From NCBI GenBank assembly GCA_019247305.1, contig JAFAPC010000016.1, positions 33,718-97,717 on the forward strand: a stretch of 64,000 bases of DNA. Reading direction: 5' to 3'. Each line of letters begins with the position of its first letter. Position 1 is the stretch's first letter. This document shows positions 42,601-50,092 of the stretch, piece by piece. The stretch is from Pseudonocardiales bacterium (lineage in GTDB: Bacteria; Actinomycetota; Actinomycetes; Mycobacteriales; Pseudonocardiaceae). The notes below the pieces were generated by a model. The model was not told the origin of the DNA and did not search any database. It was given only the letters and a program-made list of their open reading frames with translations. The translations under genes and the position numbers were made by a program.

Positions 42601-42703
42601 GAGGCGTTTCCCGTCTGTTATTGAGATCTCATGGGGTATGTCCAGGTCTGTGGTCGGTAACTTCCGGCATTCAGCGTCGTCGACACCAGTAGGAGGGTGA
42701 CCG

Positions 42704-43510
42704 ATGGAACACCCGCGCTGGGCGTTGGACGACGTGGACGTCGAGCATCCCAGCCCGGCCCGGGTGTATGACTATTACCTTGGCGGCTCGCACAACTTCG
42801 TGGTGGACCGGCAATTGGCTCACCGGGCAATGGACCTGTGGCCGGAACTGCCCTTGATCATGAGGGCCAACCGGGCGTTCCTGCGCCGCTCGGTACGCTA
42901 CCTCGTCCAGCAGGGCATCACCCAGTTTCTGGACATCGGCTCCGGCATCCCCACCCAGGGAAACGTGCACGAGATCGCCCAGGCCGTCTCGCCCCAGTCC
43001 AGGGTCATTTATGTGGATCGCGACCCGGTGGCCGTCGCGCACAGCCGAGCGATGTTGTCCGGAAATTCGCTTGCCGACGTCATCCCGGCCGACCTGTGCG
43101 ACCCGGAGGCGATCTTCAATGACCCGCGGACCAGGCGACTGCTCGACCTGGACCAGCCGATCGGTCTGCTGATGGTGATGATGTTGCACTTCGTCCCGGA
43201 CGAGGCTGCTCCGGCGAACATCGTCGCTCGGTACCGCGAGATGATGGCACCCGGAAGCTGTCTCGTTATCTCGCACGCTTCGCACGAGGGCCGCCCCGAC
43301 CAGGCCGGGCCGCACACCGAGCTCTACCGGCGTGCCGGCACACCGATGATCATGCGGTCGCGGCAGGAAGTCGAAGCGTTATTCGACGGGTTCGATCTGG
43401 TACCTCCCGGGGTGGTGTTCCTGCCGCAATGGCGTCCGGACTCTCCGGCCGACGTCGATGACCATCCCGAGCGGTTCACGTGCTACGCGGCGGTAGGTCG
43501 ACGAGGATGA
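42704..43510 (+). CDS. SAM-dependent methyltransferase, DUF574 (Methyltransf_19) family
   Basis: 268 aa. HPSPARVYDYYLGGSHNFVV is the N-terminal signature of the DUF574 group abundant in actinobacteria, ITQFLDIGSGIPTQGNVHEI motif I, and VIYVDRDPVAVAHSRAML motif II. Substrate unknown. ATG 42704 with AGGAGG about 5-7 nt upstream. Overlaps the GGDEF-EAL gene by 4 nt (ATGA), so the two are translationally coupled. Confidence 0.88.
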   Translation: MEHPRWALDDVDVEHPSPARVYDYYLGGSHNFVVDRQLAHRAMDLWPELPLIMRANRAFLRRSVRYLVQQGITQFLDIGSGIPTQGNVHEIAQAVSPQSRVIYVDRDPVAVAHSRAMLSGNSLADVIPADLCDPEAIFNDPRTRRLLDLDQPIGLLMVMMLHFVPDEAAPANIVARYREMMAPGSCLVISHASHEGRPDQAGPHTELYRRAGTPMIMRSRQEVEALFDGFDLVPPGVVFLPQWRPDSPADVDDHPERFTCYAAVGRRG

Positions 43511-45642
43511 CTGTCCATCACGAGGAGTTCGCCCAGCGTTGGGCCGAGGCGATTATCAGCACGAGCTACGTGCCGATCGGACGCCGTGTGCTTGATGAAC
43601 GCCTGCTGGGGTTCGTCACCCAGATGGTCGAGGCGGCGTTGGCCGTCGAGTTCGACCCGGCAGCTGGGCGCCAGCTCGGCGTCGATATGGTCGCGGCGCA
43701 TTTCACCGGTACCGAGACGCTCCGAGAGAGCCTGGCGCTGATCGCTGAAGAGTTGCCTGCTCTGCTGGGTTGCGCACCACCAGGGGTCGACGCCGCCGGT
43801 CGGGTTGCCCAGTTGGTCGCCGGCATCGCCGCCGGCTATGCCAGTGCGTTGCGCGAGCGCAGCCTTGATGAGCAGGACGCGATCTATCGGGCAGGGCTGC
43901 GGGCGCGCCGGCAGGCCGAACAGGCGCTGGCGGACAGCGAGGCGAAGTTCCGCGCGACGTTCACTGAAGCGGCGATCGGAATCGGGATCGCCGACCTGGA
44001 TGGCAACATCCTCGACGCCAATCCGGCGATGCAGAAGATGTTCGGCTACACCCACGAGGAGTTTACCCAGCGCAACGTCTACCAGACGATGGTCCACCCA
44101 GACGACGCGCCCAGCGTGTGGGAGACCAACGCGGAGATGATCCGCGGCGAGCGGGACCATTTCCGCCTGGAGAAACGGTACTACCGTTCCGACGGCGATG
44201 AGATCTGGACCAATATCAGCGTGTCGCTGGTGCGCGACGAGGACGGAGCGCCCGCATACCAGGTGGCACTGTTAGAGGACGTGACCGAACAGCGTCGCCT
44301 GCGGGACAAGCTGGAGTACCAGGCCTATCACGACCCGCTGACGGGGCTGGCCAACCGGCAGAGGGTCACCGAACGGCTGGGACAGATATTCGCCGGGCCA
44401 GCGGGTCAGCGCCGGGTCGGGCTGTGTTTTCTGGACCTGGATGGGTTCAAAGTGGTCAATGACAGCCTAGGCCACGACGTCGGCGATGAGTTACTGAAAA
44501 CCGTGGCGTCGCGACTGACCCGCTGCTGCGGTTCAGGGCCGTTGGTGGCCCGGATGGGTGGCGACGAATTCGTCATCATCATTGAGGACACCACCTGCGT
44601 GGCGGATGTGGCCGCACTGGCCGATCAGGTTCAGGCCACCATGGCGGAGCCGATCCGAGTCGGCGATCATGAGCTGTCCGTGACGGCAAGCATCGGCGTT
44701 GTTGAGCAGCGGGTGGCCGATACCGACCCGGACGCGCTCCTCCAAGCCGCCGATATCACTATGTATCGGGCGAAAGCAGACGGTAAGGCTCGCTACGCAA
44801 TGTATGACCAGCGCCGTAACGACAACGTGGTGACCCGTTTCACGCTGTCCGCCACGATGCTGGCCGCGGTGGAGCGCGGCGAGTTCTTCCTCGAGTACCA
44901 ACCGCTGGCCGCTCTGGCGGATCGCTCGCTGTGCGGCGTGGAGGCGCTGGTGCGGTGGCGTCACCCGACATTCGGCGTACTCGGGCCCAAACGGTTCATC
45001 GACCTCGCCGCGGAGAGCGGGACGATCGTGCAGCTTGGGCGTTGGGTGCTCGCCCGAGCATGCCAGCAGGTTCGGGTCTGGCAGGACGCCTTCGGTGCTG
45101 CTGCGCCGTTCGTCAGCGTCAATCTCGCACCCCGGCAGCTTCACGAGCCCGCCCTGGTGGGCGATGTCACGCAGATTCTCCTCGACAACGGGCTCGAGCC
45201 CTCCAGCCTGCAACTTGAGCTCACCGAGCAGGCTCTGATGGGCGATGACACGGGCCCGCTTACGATGCTGACGAAGCTGCACGGCCTGGGCGTGCGAATC
45301 GCACTCGACGACTTCGGCACCGGCTACTGGAACCTTCCTCACCTGCGCCAGCTACCTTTGCATGAGCTCAAGCTGGCGAGCTCATTCGCGGTGGGTTTGC
45401 AGTCTCCCTCCCATCTCGTGGACCAGCGGATCGTGGCGGCGCTGGTGGATATGGCGCACGCCCTGGAGCTGACGGTCACTGCGGAAGGCATCGAGACGCC
45501 GCTGCAGCTTGCGCGGTTCGGCGCGGTGGGCTGCGACGCTGGTCAGGGCTCGTTGTTCGCCCCACCCGGTACCGCGCAGCAGATTGATGCCTTGCTGCAG
45601 GCCGCCAGCCCGTTCGGCGGCCTCAGCGGGGAGTCGCTATGA
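43507..45642 (+). CDS. PAS-GGDEF-EAL cyclic-di-GMP enzyme
   Basis: 711 aa. N-terminal helical domain (about 1-130), PAS (about 150-270; FRATFTEAAIGIGIADLDGN), GGDEF (about 285-440) with intact active site RMGGDEFVIII, and EAL (about 455-705) with VEALVRWRHP, VNLAPRQL, LELTEQAL, ALDDFGTGYWNL, TAEGIETP and QGSLFAPP. The lysine of the LKxD element is kept but the Asp is Ala (HELKLASSFAV). Both synthesis and breakdown of c-di-GMP look possible; no membrane segment. ATG 43507 overlaps the methyltransferase stop and its own stop overlaps doxX. Confidence 0.92.
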   Translation: MTVHHEEFAQRWAEAIISTSYVPIGRRVLDERLLGFVTQMVEAALAVEFDPAAGRQLGVDMVAAHFTGTETLRESLALIAEELPALLGCAPPGVDAAGRVAQLVAGIAAGYASALRERSLDEQDAIYRAGLRARRQAEQALADSEAKFRATFTEAAIGIGIADLDGNILDANPAMQKMFGYTHEEFTQRNVYQTMVHPDDAPSVWETNAEMIRGERDHFRLEKRYYRSDGDEIWTNISVSLVRDEDGAPAYQVALLEDVTEQRRLRDKLEYQAYHDPLTGLANRQRVTERLGQIFAGPAGQRRVGLCFLDLDGFKVVNDSLGHDVGDELLKTVASRLTRCCGSGPLVARMGGDEFVIIIEDTTCVADVAALADQVQATMAEPIRVGDHELSVTASIGVVEQRVADTDPDALLQAADITMYRAKADGKARYAMYDQRRNDNVVTRFTLSATMLAAVERGEFFLEYQPLAALADRSLCGVEALVRWRHPTFGVLGPKRFIDLAAESGTIVQLGRWVLARACQQVRVWQDAFGAAAPFVSVNLAPRQLHEPALVGDVTQILLDNGLEPSSLQLELTEQALMGDDTGPLTMLTKLHGLGVRIALDDFGTGYWNLPHLRQLPLHELKLASSFAVGLQSPSHLVDQRIVAALVDMAHALELTVTAEGIETPLQLARFGAVGCDAGQGSLFAPPGTAQQIDALLQAASPFGGLSGESL

Positions 45643-46166
45643 CGGCTGCGGCGGTCGACACCGCGATAGTGGTCGACACTGCGGTGGTGCTGTTGCGCGT
45701 GGTCGTGGGACTCACTCTGGCCGCGCATGGCTACAACCACCTGTGGGGCCGCGGCGGGCTGGTTGGCACCACCCGCTGGTTCGGCTCGCTGGGTCTGCGC
45801 CCGCCGAAGCTGCACGCCGTGCTGTCCGGTGTGGGGGAGCTTGCCGCCGGGTTGGCCCTGACGATCGGGTTATTCACCCCGCTGGCGGCGGCGTTCATTG
45901 TCGGCGCCATGGTGATTGCCGGGGTCACCGCGCATCGCCGGAACGGGTTTTTCGTCTTCAAGGACGGCTACGAGTACGTCCTCATGATCAGCGTGGTGTG
46001 TGCGGTGATCGGGTTGCTCGGACCGGGTACCGCGTCGGTGGACCGGCTCCTGGGTATCGACATAGCAGGTCCGGTGGGGCTGACCATCGTAGTCGGGCTG
46101 GGCGTCCTCGGCGCCGCGGTGCTCCTTGTCGCCACCTGGCGGCCCACTCGGTCACTCAGCAGCTAA
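45639..46166 (+). CDS. DoxX family membrane protein
   Basis: 175 aa with about four membrane helices (VVLLRVVVGLTLAAHGYNHL, LSGVGELAAGLALTIGLFTP, AAFIVGAMVIAGVTA and GLTIVVGLGVLGAAVLLVAT) and the DoxX pattern AHGYNHLWG ... GELAAG. Family members are redox-linked membrane proteins of unclear role. ATG 45639 overlaps the upstream TGA by 4 nt; third gene of the coupled operon. Confidence 0.85.
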   Translation: MTAAAVDTAIVVDTAVVLLRVVVGLTLAAHGYNHLWGRGGLVGTTRWFGSLGLRPPKLHAVLSGVGELAAGLALTIGLFTPLAAAFIVGAMVIAGVTAHRRNGFFVFKDGYEYVLMISVVCAVIGLLGPGTASVDRLLGIDIAGPVGLTIVVGLGVLGAAVLLVATWRPTRSLSS

Positions 46167-46368
46167 GAACATCCGCCCGCCCGGGCCCGGGTCCTGGGCA
46201 CAGCTTGGCACGGGCGCGCAACCGATCCGGCGCACAGACGTCTTGTTACACGGCTACCAATCGGGCCACCGCCTCACTGATTGCGTAGCGTTGACGTTTG
46301 TGCGCGCTGCGTGTTCACTCCTTGCAGTGTGTCCTGGTGTCCTGGTGTGCTGGGTAAGGGGAGGGTTG

Positions 46369-47853
46369 ATGGTTCGGCGGGGTTTGCTAGCTGGTGTGGT
46401 GGTGGGTGGGCTCGTTGCGGGGGGGTCATTGCTGACGGTGCCGGCGGGTGCGGAGCCGGCGCTGGTTCCGCTGTCGCCGTCGCTGGGGGAGCAGTTGGTG
46501 GGGGTGGGATCTGGTCAGGTCCTGGTCATGGTGCACGGTGCGACGCTGGCGGATGCGCAGCGCGCGGTCGCCGTCACCGGGATGCAGCGGGTCACCACCT
46601 TCCGCAAGATCGGGGTGGTGGTTGCCCGGGGGAGTAAGCAGCAGGTGCAGGCGGCCCGTGCTCAGCCTGGGGTGAGGTATCTGGAGGGTGACGAGCCCCT
46701 CGTGGCGCATGCCGGCGGCTCGACAGTGGCGACCCGGTCGACCTCGTTGGTGGCGACCCGGGGCCTGGAGGCCCGGCAAAGTCTGGTTGGGGCGGATGGT
46801 GCGGCGTTGGATGGCACCGGGGTGAGCATTGCGGTGATCGATTCGGGGATTGATCCCACGCATCCCGCGTTCGCTGGCGGCAAGGTGGTGCGCAGCCTGA
46901 AGAGTGTGTGTGTGGATGAGTCCACCACGGACACCAACTGCATCATGGATGTACCTAACGGGGTTGACACCGATACCCTGTCTCTGGGTGGCCACGGCAG
47001 CCATGTGTCGAGCATTGCCGCGGGTCGTAGTGTGACGTTGAGTGATGGCAGCACGGTGTCGGGTGCCGCGCCCGGAGCCAAGATTGTGTCGTTGTCCACC
47101 GGCGCGGCGGTCGTGATCCTGAGCGCAGACGCGGCGTTGGAGTGGGTGCTGGAGCACCACGCCGCGCCATGCGGGCCGGCGGTGCCGGCCGCGCAGTGCC
47201 CGCCGATCAAGGTAGTGAACAACTCCTACGGCCCGCAGGGTGGCGGCACGTTCGATGCGAATTCGGCGACGGTAAAGCTGCAGCGCCAGCTCGTTCGGGA
47301 GGGCGTGGTCATGGTGTGGGCTGCCGGCAATGACGGTGGTGACGGGTCGAAAAGTCTGACTAACCCTTCGGCCCAGGATCCCACCGGCGGAGTCATCTCG
47401 GTGGCCTCCTACAACGATCAGGGCAGTGGAACCCGCAGCGGGCCAGTGTCCAGCTTTTCCTCGCGCGGTGCGCGGACCGACCCGGCGACCTGGCCGGACA
47501 TCTCCGCGCCGGGGCAGAACATCGTGGGTGCCTGCCGGGCCTACTTGCCGATCTGCTCGACCGGGCTCAAGCCGCAGAACGGCCCCGGAATCCTCGACGT
47601 GGGCAGCTACAACACTCTCAGCGGGACGTCGATGGCTGCGCCGCAAATCGCCGGGATCGTGGCTTTGCTGTTTCAGGCTGACCCCGCCGCGACGCCCGCC
47701 GAAATCGAGAACGTGCTGAAGTCAACCGCATTCCGGTATTCCGACGGTGCGCCTTACCAGCGGGTCGCTGGCTACTGGACATCCTTCGACAAGGGCACCG
47801 GGCTGGTCGACACCGTGGCCGCCGCCACAGCACTGGGGGCCCATAGCCGCTGA
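46369..47853 (+). CDS. secreted S8 family (subtilisin-like) serine protease
   Basis: 494 aa. Signal peptide MVRRGLLAGVVVGGLVAGGS ending near AGAEPA, inhibitor I9-like propeptide (about 40-110), then the catalytic domain: Asp in IAVIDSGIDPTHPAFAGG, His in GGHGSHVSSIAAG and Ser in SGTSMAAPQIAGIVALLF. Exported and self-processed. ATG 46369 has AAGGGGAGG about 5 nt upstream; the frame is open to 46126 but that part precedes the signal peptide. A 12-bp hairpin follows. Confidence 0.92.
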   Translation: MVRRGLLAGVVVGGLVAGGSLLTVPAGAEPALVPLSPSLGEQLVGVGSGQVLVMVHGATLADAQRAVAVTGMQRVTTFRKIGVVVARGSKQQVQAARAQPGVRYLEGDEPLVAHAGGSTVATRSTSLVATRGLEARQSLVGADGAALDGTGVSIAVIDSGIDPTHPAFAGGKVVRSLKSVCVDESTTDTNCIMDVPNGVDTDTLSLGGHGSHVSSIAAGRSVTLSDGSTVSGAAPGAKIVSLSTGAAVVILSADAALEWVLEHHAAPCGPAVPAAQCPPIKVVNNSYGPQGGGTFDANSATVKLQRQLVREGVVMVWAAGNDGGDGSKSLTNPSAQDPTGGVISVASYNDQGSGTRSGPVSSFSSRGARTDPATWPDISAPGQNIVGACRAYLPICSTGLKPQNGPGILDVGSYNTLSGTSMAAPQIAGIVALLFQADPAATPAEIENVLKSTAFRYSDGAPYQRVAGYWTSFDKGTGLVDTVAAATALGAHSR

Positions 47854-47910
47854 TCTTGCTAGATGGGTCGGTCGCGTCGGTGCTGGAAGAATTTATCCGG
47901 CGCGACACAC

Positions 47911-47938
47911 GGTGGCCGCTGGCGTACCAGCGGCCACC
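47911..47938 (+). terminator. terminator after the S8 protease gene
   Basis: ggtggccgctgg (47911-47922) pairs perfectly with ccagcggccacc (47927-47938) around a 4-nt loop, 58 nt after the protease stop. Confidence 0.75.
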
Positions 47939-48019
47939 CAGGCACAATGTGTGACGGTGCGTCAAGGGATCACGAGGACGTAGGGGAAGACGCTCCTCGT
48001 CGATCAGCGGAGGCACCAC

Positions 48020-48511
48020 ATGAGCACCAGTGGGATGATCTACGTCCACTCGTCGCCGACTGCGGTATGTCCGCACGTCGAGTGGGCGGTAGCAGGCGTG
48101 CTGCAGGCCAGAGCGGATTTACAGTGGATGGCACAGGCGGCAGCACCTGGCCAGTTGCGGGCTGAATGTGACTGGTCCGGCAAGCCGGGTACCGCCGCGG
48201 CGTTGGTCGGCGCGCTGCGCGCCTGGCCGATGCTGCGGTTCGAGGTGACCGAGGAACCCAGCCCGGGGCTGGATGGCGAACGGTTCTGCTTTGTTCCTGG
48301 GCTTGGTTTGTGGCGCGCCCGAACCAGCGCCAACGGTGACATCGTGGTCGGTGAGGACCAGCTGCGGGTGCTGGCCGCCACTGCCCGCGACGCGGAGTCT
48401 TTTGCCCATCAGCTCGACCAGCTCCTCGGTGCGACGTGGGACGACGCCCTGGAGCCCTTCCGTCGCGCCGCCGAGGGCGCCCCCGTGACCTGGCTGCATC
48501 GGGTGGGTTGA
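48020..48511 (+). CDS. DUF3145 family protein
   Basis: 163 aa, actinobacteria-specific family of unknown function. GMIYVHSSPTAVCPHVEWAV, then GQLRAECDWSGKPGTAAALV, LRAWPMLRFEVTEEPSPGLD and GERFCFVPGLGLWRARTSAN are the conserved blocks. ATG 48020. The family is commonly found near the fatty-acid synthesis cluster in this order, as here (from memory). Confidence 0.85.
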   Translation: MSTSGMIYVHSSPTAVCPHVEWAVAGVLQARADLQWMAQAAAPGQLRAECDWSGKPGTAAALVGALRAWPMLRFEVTEEPSPGLDGERFCFVPGLGLWRARTSANGDIVVGEDQLRVLAATARDAESFAHQLDQLLGATWDDALEPFRRAAEGAPVTWLHRVG

Positions 48512-49035
48512 CGGCTGGTGATTGGCATGTGCTCGTCGCTGTCCGTACCCGCCGCGCCGAGAGCTTCTCTAGGTGCCGCACCGGCCAAGTGGCCTCCGAT
48601 GCCGGTGCGGAGGGGTCCGCCACGCGTTACCGCTCACCGCCGAGCCAGCTGTCTTCACGGAGCGTGGTCGTTCGTGTACGCAAAGTTATCGTTGCACTCC
48701 CTACTGCCTTGGCCTATTTTCGACCTTGCGCGAACACGGAGAGTAAGGAGGTGGTCGGCTCGGGTCATCTGAAGGCTGCCGAGTGCGGCCGGTTGACACG
48801 CTGCCGTTGCGGGCTCCCGGGGCAGAAGTCCGCTATGACGCTGGGCTGCGTCGACGATTAGGGCATCGTGTCACGAAACGTTTTCCGGAGCGGGCCTACC
48901 ATCAGATAACAACCTGACCGACAGCACATCGATCCGGCAGTCTAAGCGTCTGTGCATAACTTTCCTGGGTTGCTTTTGTGTCCTTTTGGCGTGCATGGCT
49001 CCTCTATCGACCGGAAAGAAAGGGAAGGGAGTATC
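48512..49035. other. intergenic region before the Gly-rich peptide gene
   Basis: About 520 bp without a convincing gene. Plus-strand frames at 48436-48861 and 48518-48772 lack ribosome-binding sites and have shadow-like composition. TAAGGAGGTGG at about 48744 looks like a ribosome-binding site but no suitable start codon follows. The stretch 48870-49035 is notably AT-richer (acgttttcc, gcataactttcc) and probably holds the promoter of the 49036 gene. Confidence 0.45.
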
Positions 49036-49242
49036 ATGAGGATCTCGGAAGTTTTTACAATGTTTGCGCTGGGTGGGGGCTATGGGCAAAGCGGCGGCAG
49101 CTACGGCCCTGGTTGCGAGAGTAGTCGTGGTCGCTACGAGGGCTGCATCCCATTCGACGATCCCCGGTACACTCGTAGGGGACTCGCGGAAATCATAGGG
49201 AGCTCTCGCGATAGAAGTGGGCTCCTCGGCATCCTGTCATAA
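49036..49242 (+). CDS. 68-aa Gly/Tyr/Cys peptide, possible secreted or precursor peptide
   Basis: ATG 49036 with GGGAAGGGAG about 5 nt upstream; the frame is open to 48952. Sequence starts MRISEVFTMFALGGGYGQSG, continues GSYGPGCESSRGRYEGCIPF and ends RDRSGLLGILS. Two Cys sit in a Gly/Tyr/Ser-rich core behind a leader-like amphipathic segment, which resembles a small structural or ribosomally made precursor peptide, but no modification enzyme is nearby. A strong hairpin terminator (49255-49293) follows 12 nt after the stop, supporting a real monocistronic gene. Family not recognised. Confidence 0.55.
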   Translation: MRISEVFTMFALGGGYGQSGGSYGPGCESSRGRYEGCIPFDDPRYTRRGLAEIIGSSRDRSGLLGILS

Positions 49243-49254
49243 CTCAGGACGATC

Positions 49255-49293
49255 GGCGGTGGCCTCAAGTCCCGGTGGGGTAAGGCCACCGCC
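49255..49293 (+). terminator. terminator after the 68-aa peptide gene
   Basis: ggcggtggcct (49255-49265) pairs with aggccaccgcc (49283-49293), an 11-bp perfect stem with a 17-nt loop, starting 12 nt after the stop at 49242. Confidence 0.7.
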
Positions 49294-49352
49294 CGCCGCT
49301 GCGGCCCGCTTTACTGCGGAGGTGTCTTAAGTTGGAGCGCGGTATCTAGCAT

Positions 49353-49450
49353 CCAGGAGGCTTATTCAGCGATCTTGATCGACGGCTGATCGTTGCAGCT
49401 CAGCAGGTGTCTCACAAGATCGATAGTGCCGCCCTGAATAAGCCTCCAGG
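49353..49450. repeat. 98-bp inverted-repeat unit, possible MITE or structured RNA
   Basis: ggaggcttattcag (49356-49369) is repeated exactly inverted as ctgaataagcctcc (49434-49447); inside, cgatcttg (49370-49377) pairs with caagatcg (49415-49422), and a small stem gctga/tcagc lies near the centre. The whole segment can fold into one branched hairpin. No coding frame. It sits 45 bp upstream of the 49495 gene. I see no clear target-site duplication and no second copy in the window. Confidence 0.55.
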
Positions 49451-49494
49451 GCCTCACAAGCCGCACGAGGCCATCACCGGCGTAATCTGCCCCG

Positions 49495-50073
49495 GTGGCG
49501 CGGTATATCGCCCGACGCGGGTGGGCTCTCCTCGTGGTGGTGATCGTGGTACTCACCGGCGCGGCGGGAGCCGGAGTGCTGCTGCGCGGCCTGTCGCGCT
49601 CCGCTGCAGCGGCTCGGATCAGCTCAAGCGGCGGCACCCAGGCAGGACCGAGACCGCCGGAGCCCGGGCCGGCCACCGTCGTGCTGGTCGAGGATGTCGC
49701 GCTGCATCCGGAGGCTGATCGGATCCGGAAAGTGCTGCAGAAGTATTTCGATGCGATCAACGCTGGCGACTACCCGCTGTGGCGCAGTGCCGTTATCCCG
49801 CAGTGGGCGCGGGATGTCGGGGAAAGCGCCTGGCATAGCCAATTCCGGTCCACTCTGGACGGTAGTATCGTGGTGCACCGGCTGGAGCCCCGAGTCGGCG
49901 GTGGGCTGCTCGTGCTGACGTCGTTCACCAGCGTGCAGAACCCCGCCGACGCCCCGCGTGAGCTTCCGGTGAGGTGCCTGCGGTGGTGGGTGTCCTACCC
50001 ACTGATCGGCGAGGGAGACCAGTTACGGTTGGCGCCGAACTCGCCGAGCGCCGATCTGCGTGTGGCCTGCTGA
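49495..50073 (+). CDS. membrane-anchored extracytoplasmic protein, unknown function
   Basis: 192 aa. N-terminal membrane helix (about 9-28, GWALLVVVIVVLTGAAGAGV) after a basic start, a Ser/Gly/Pro spacer, then a globular domain RIRKVLQKYFDAINAGDYPL and VPxxx-like strands (GSIVVHRLEPRVGGGLLVLT). The YFDAINAGDY helix resembles the start of NTF2-like domains, which is a suggestion only. GTG 49495. Convergent with accD, stops 18 nt apart. Confidence 0.7.
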   Translation: MARYIARRGWALLVVVIVVLTGAAGAGVLLRGLSRSAAAARISSSGGTQAGPRPPEPGPATVVLVEDVALHPEADRIRKVLQKYFDAINAGDYPLWRSAVIPQWARDVGESAWHSQFRSTLDGSIVVHRLEPRVGGGLLVLTSFTSVQNPADAPRELPVRCLRWWVSYPLIGEGDQLRLAPNSPSADLRVAC

Positions 50074-50092
50074 GACCGTGGCCTGCTGAGAC
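50062..50092. repeat. direct 15-bp repeat between convergent stop codons
   Basis: gtggcctgctgagac occurs at 50062-50076 and again at 50078-50092. The first copy carries the TGA of the 49495 gene; the second abuts the accD stop. Likely a local duplication. Confidence 0.6.

Noticed and set aside
46426..47646. 406-codon minus-strand frame rich in Arg/His
   Set aside because: Shadow of the subtilase gene.
48436..48861. plus-strand frame overlapping the end of DUF3145
   Set aside because: No start signal, shadow-like composition and no similarity I recognise.
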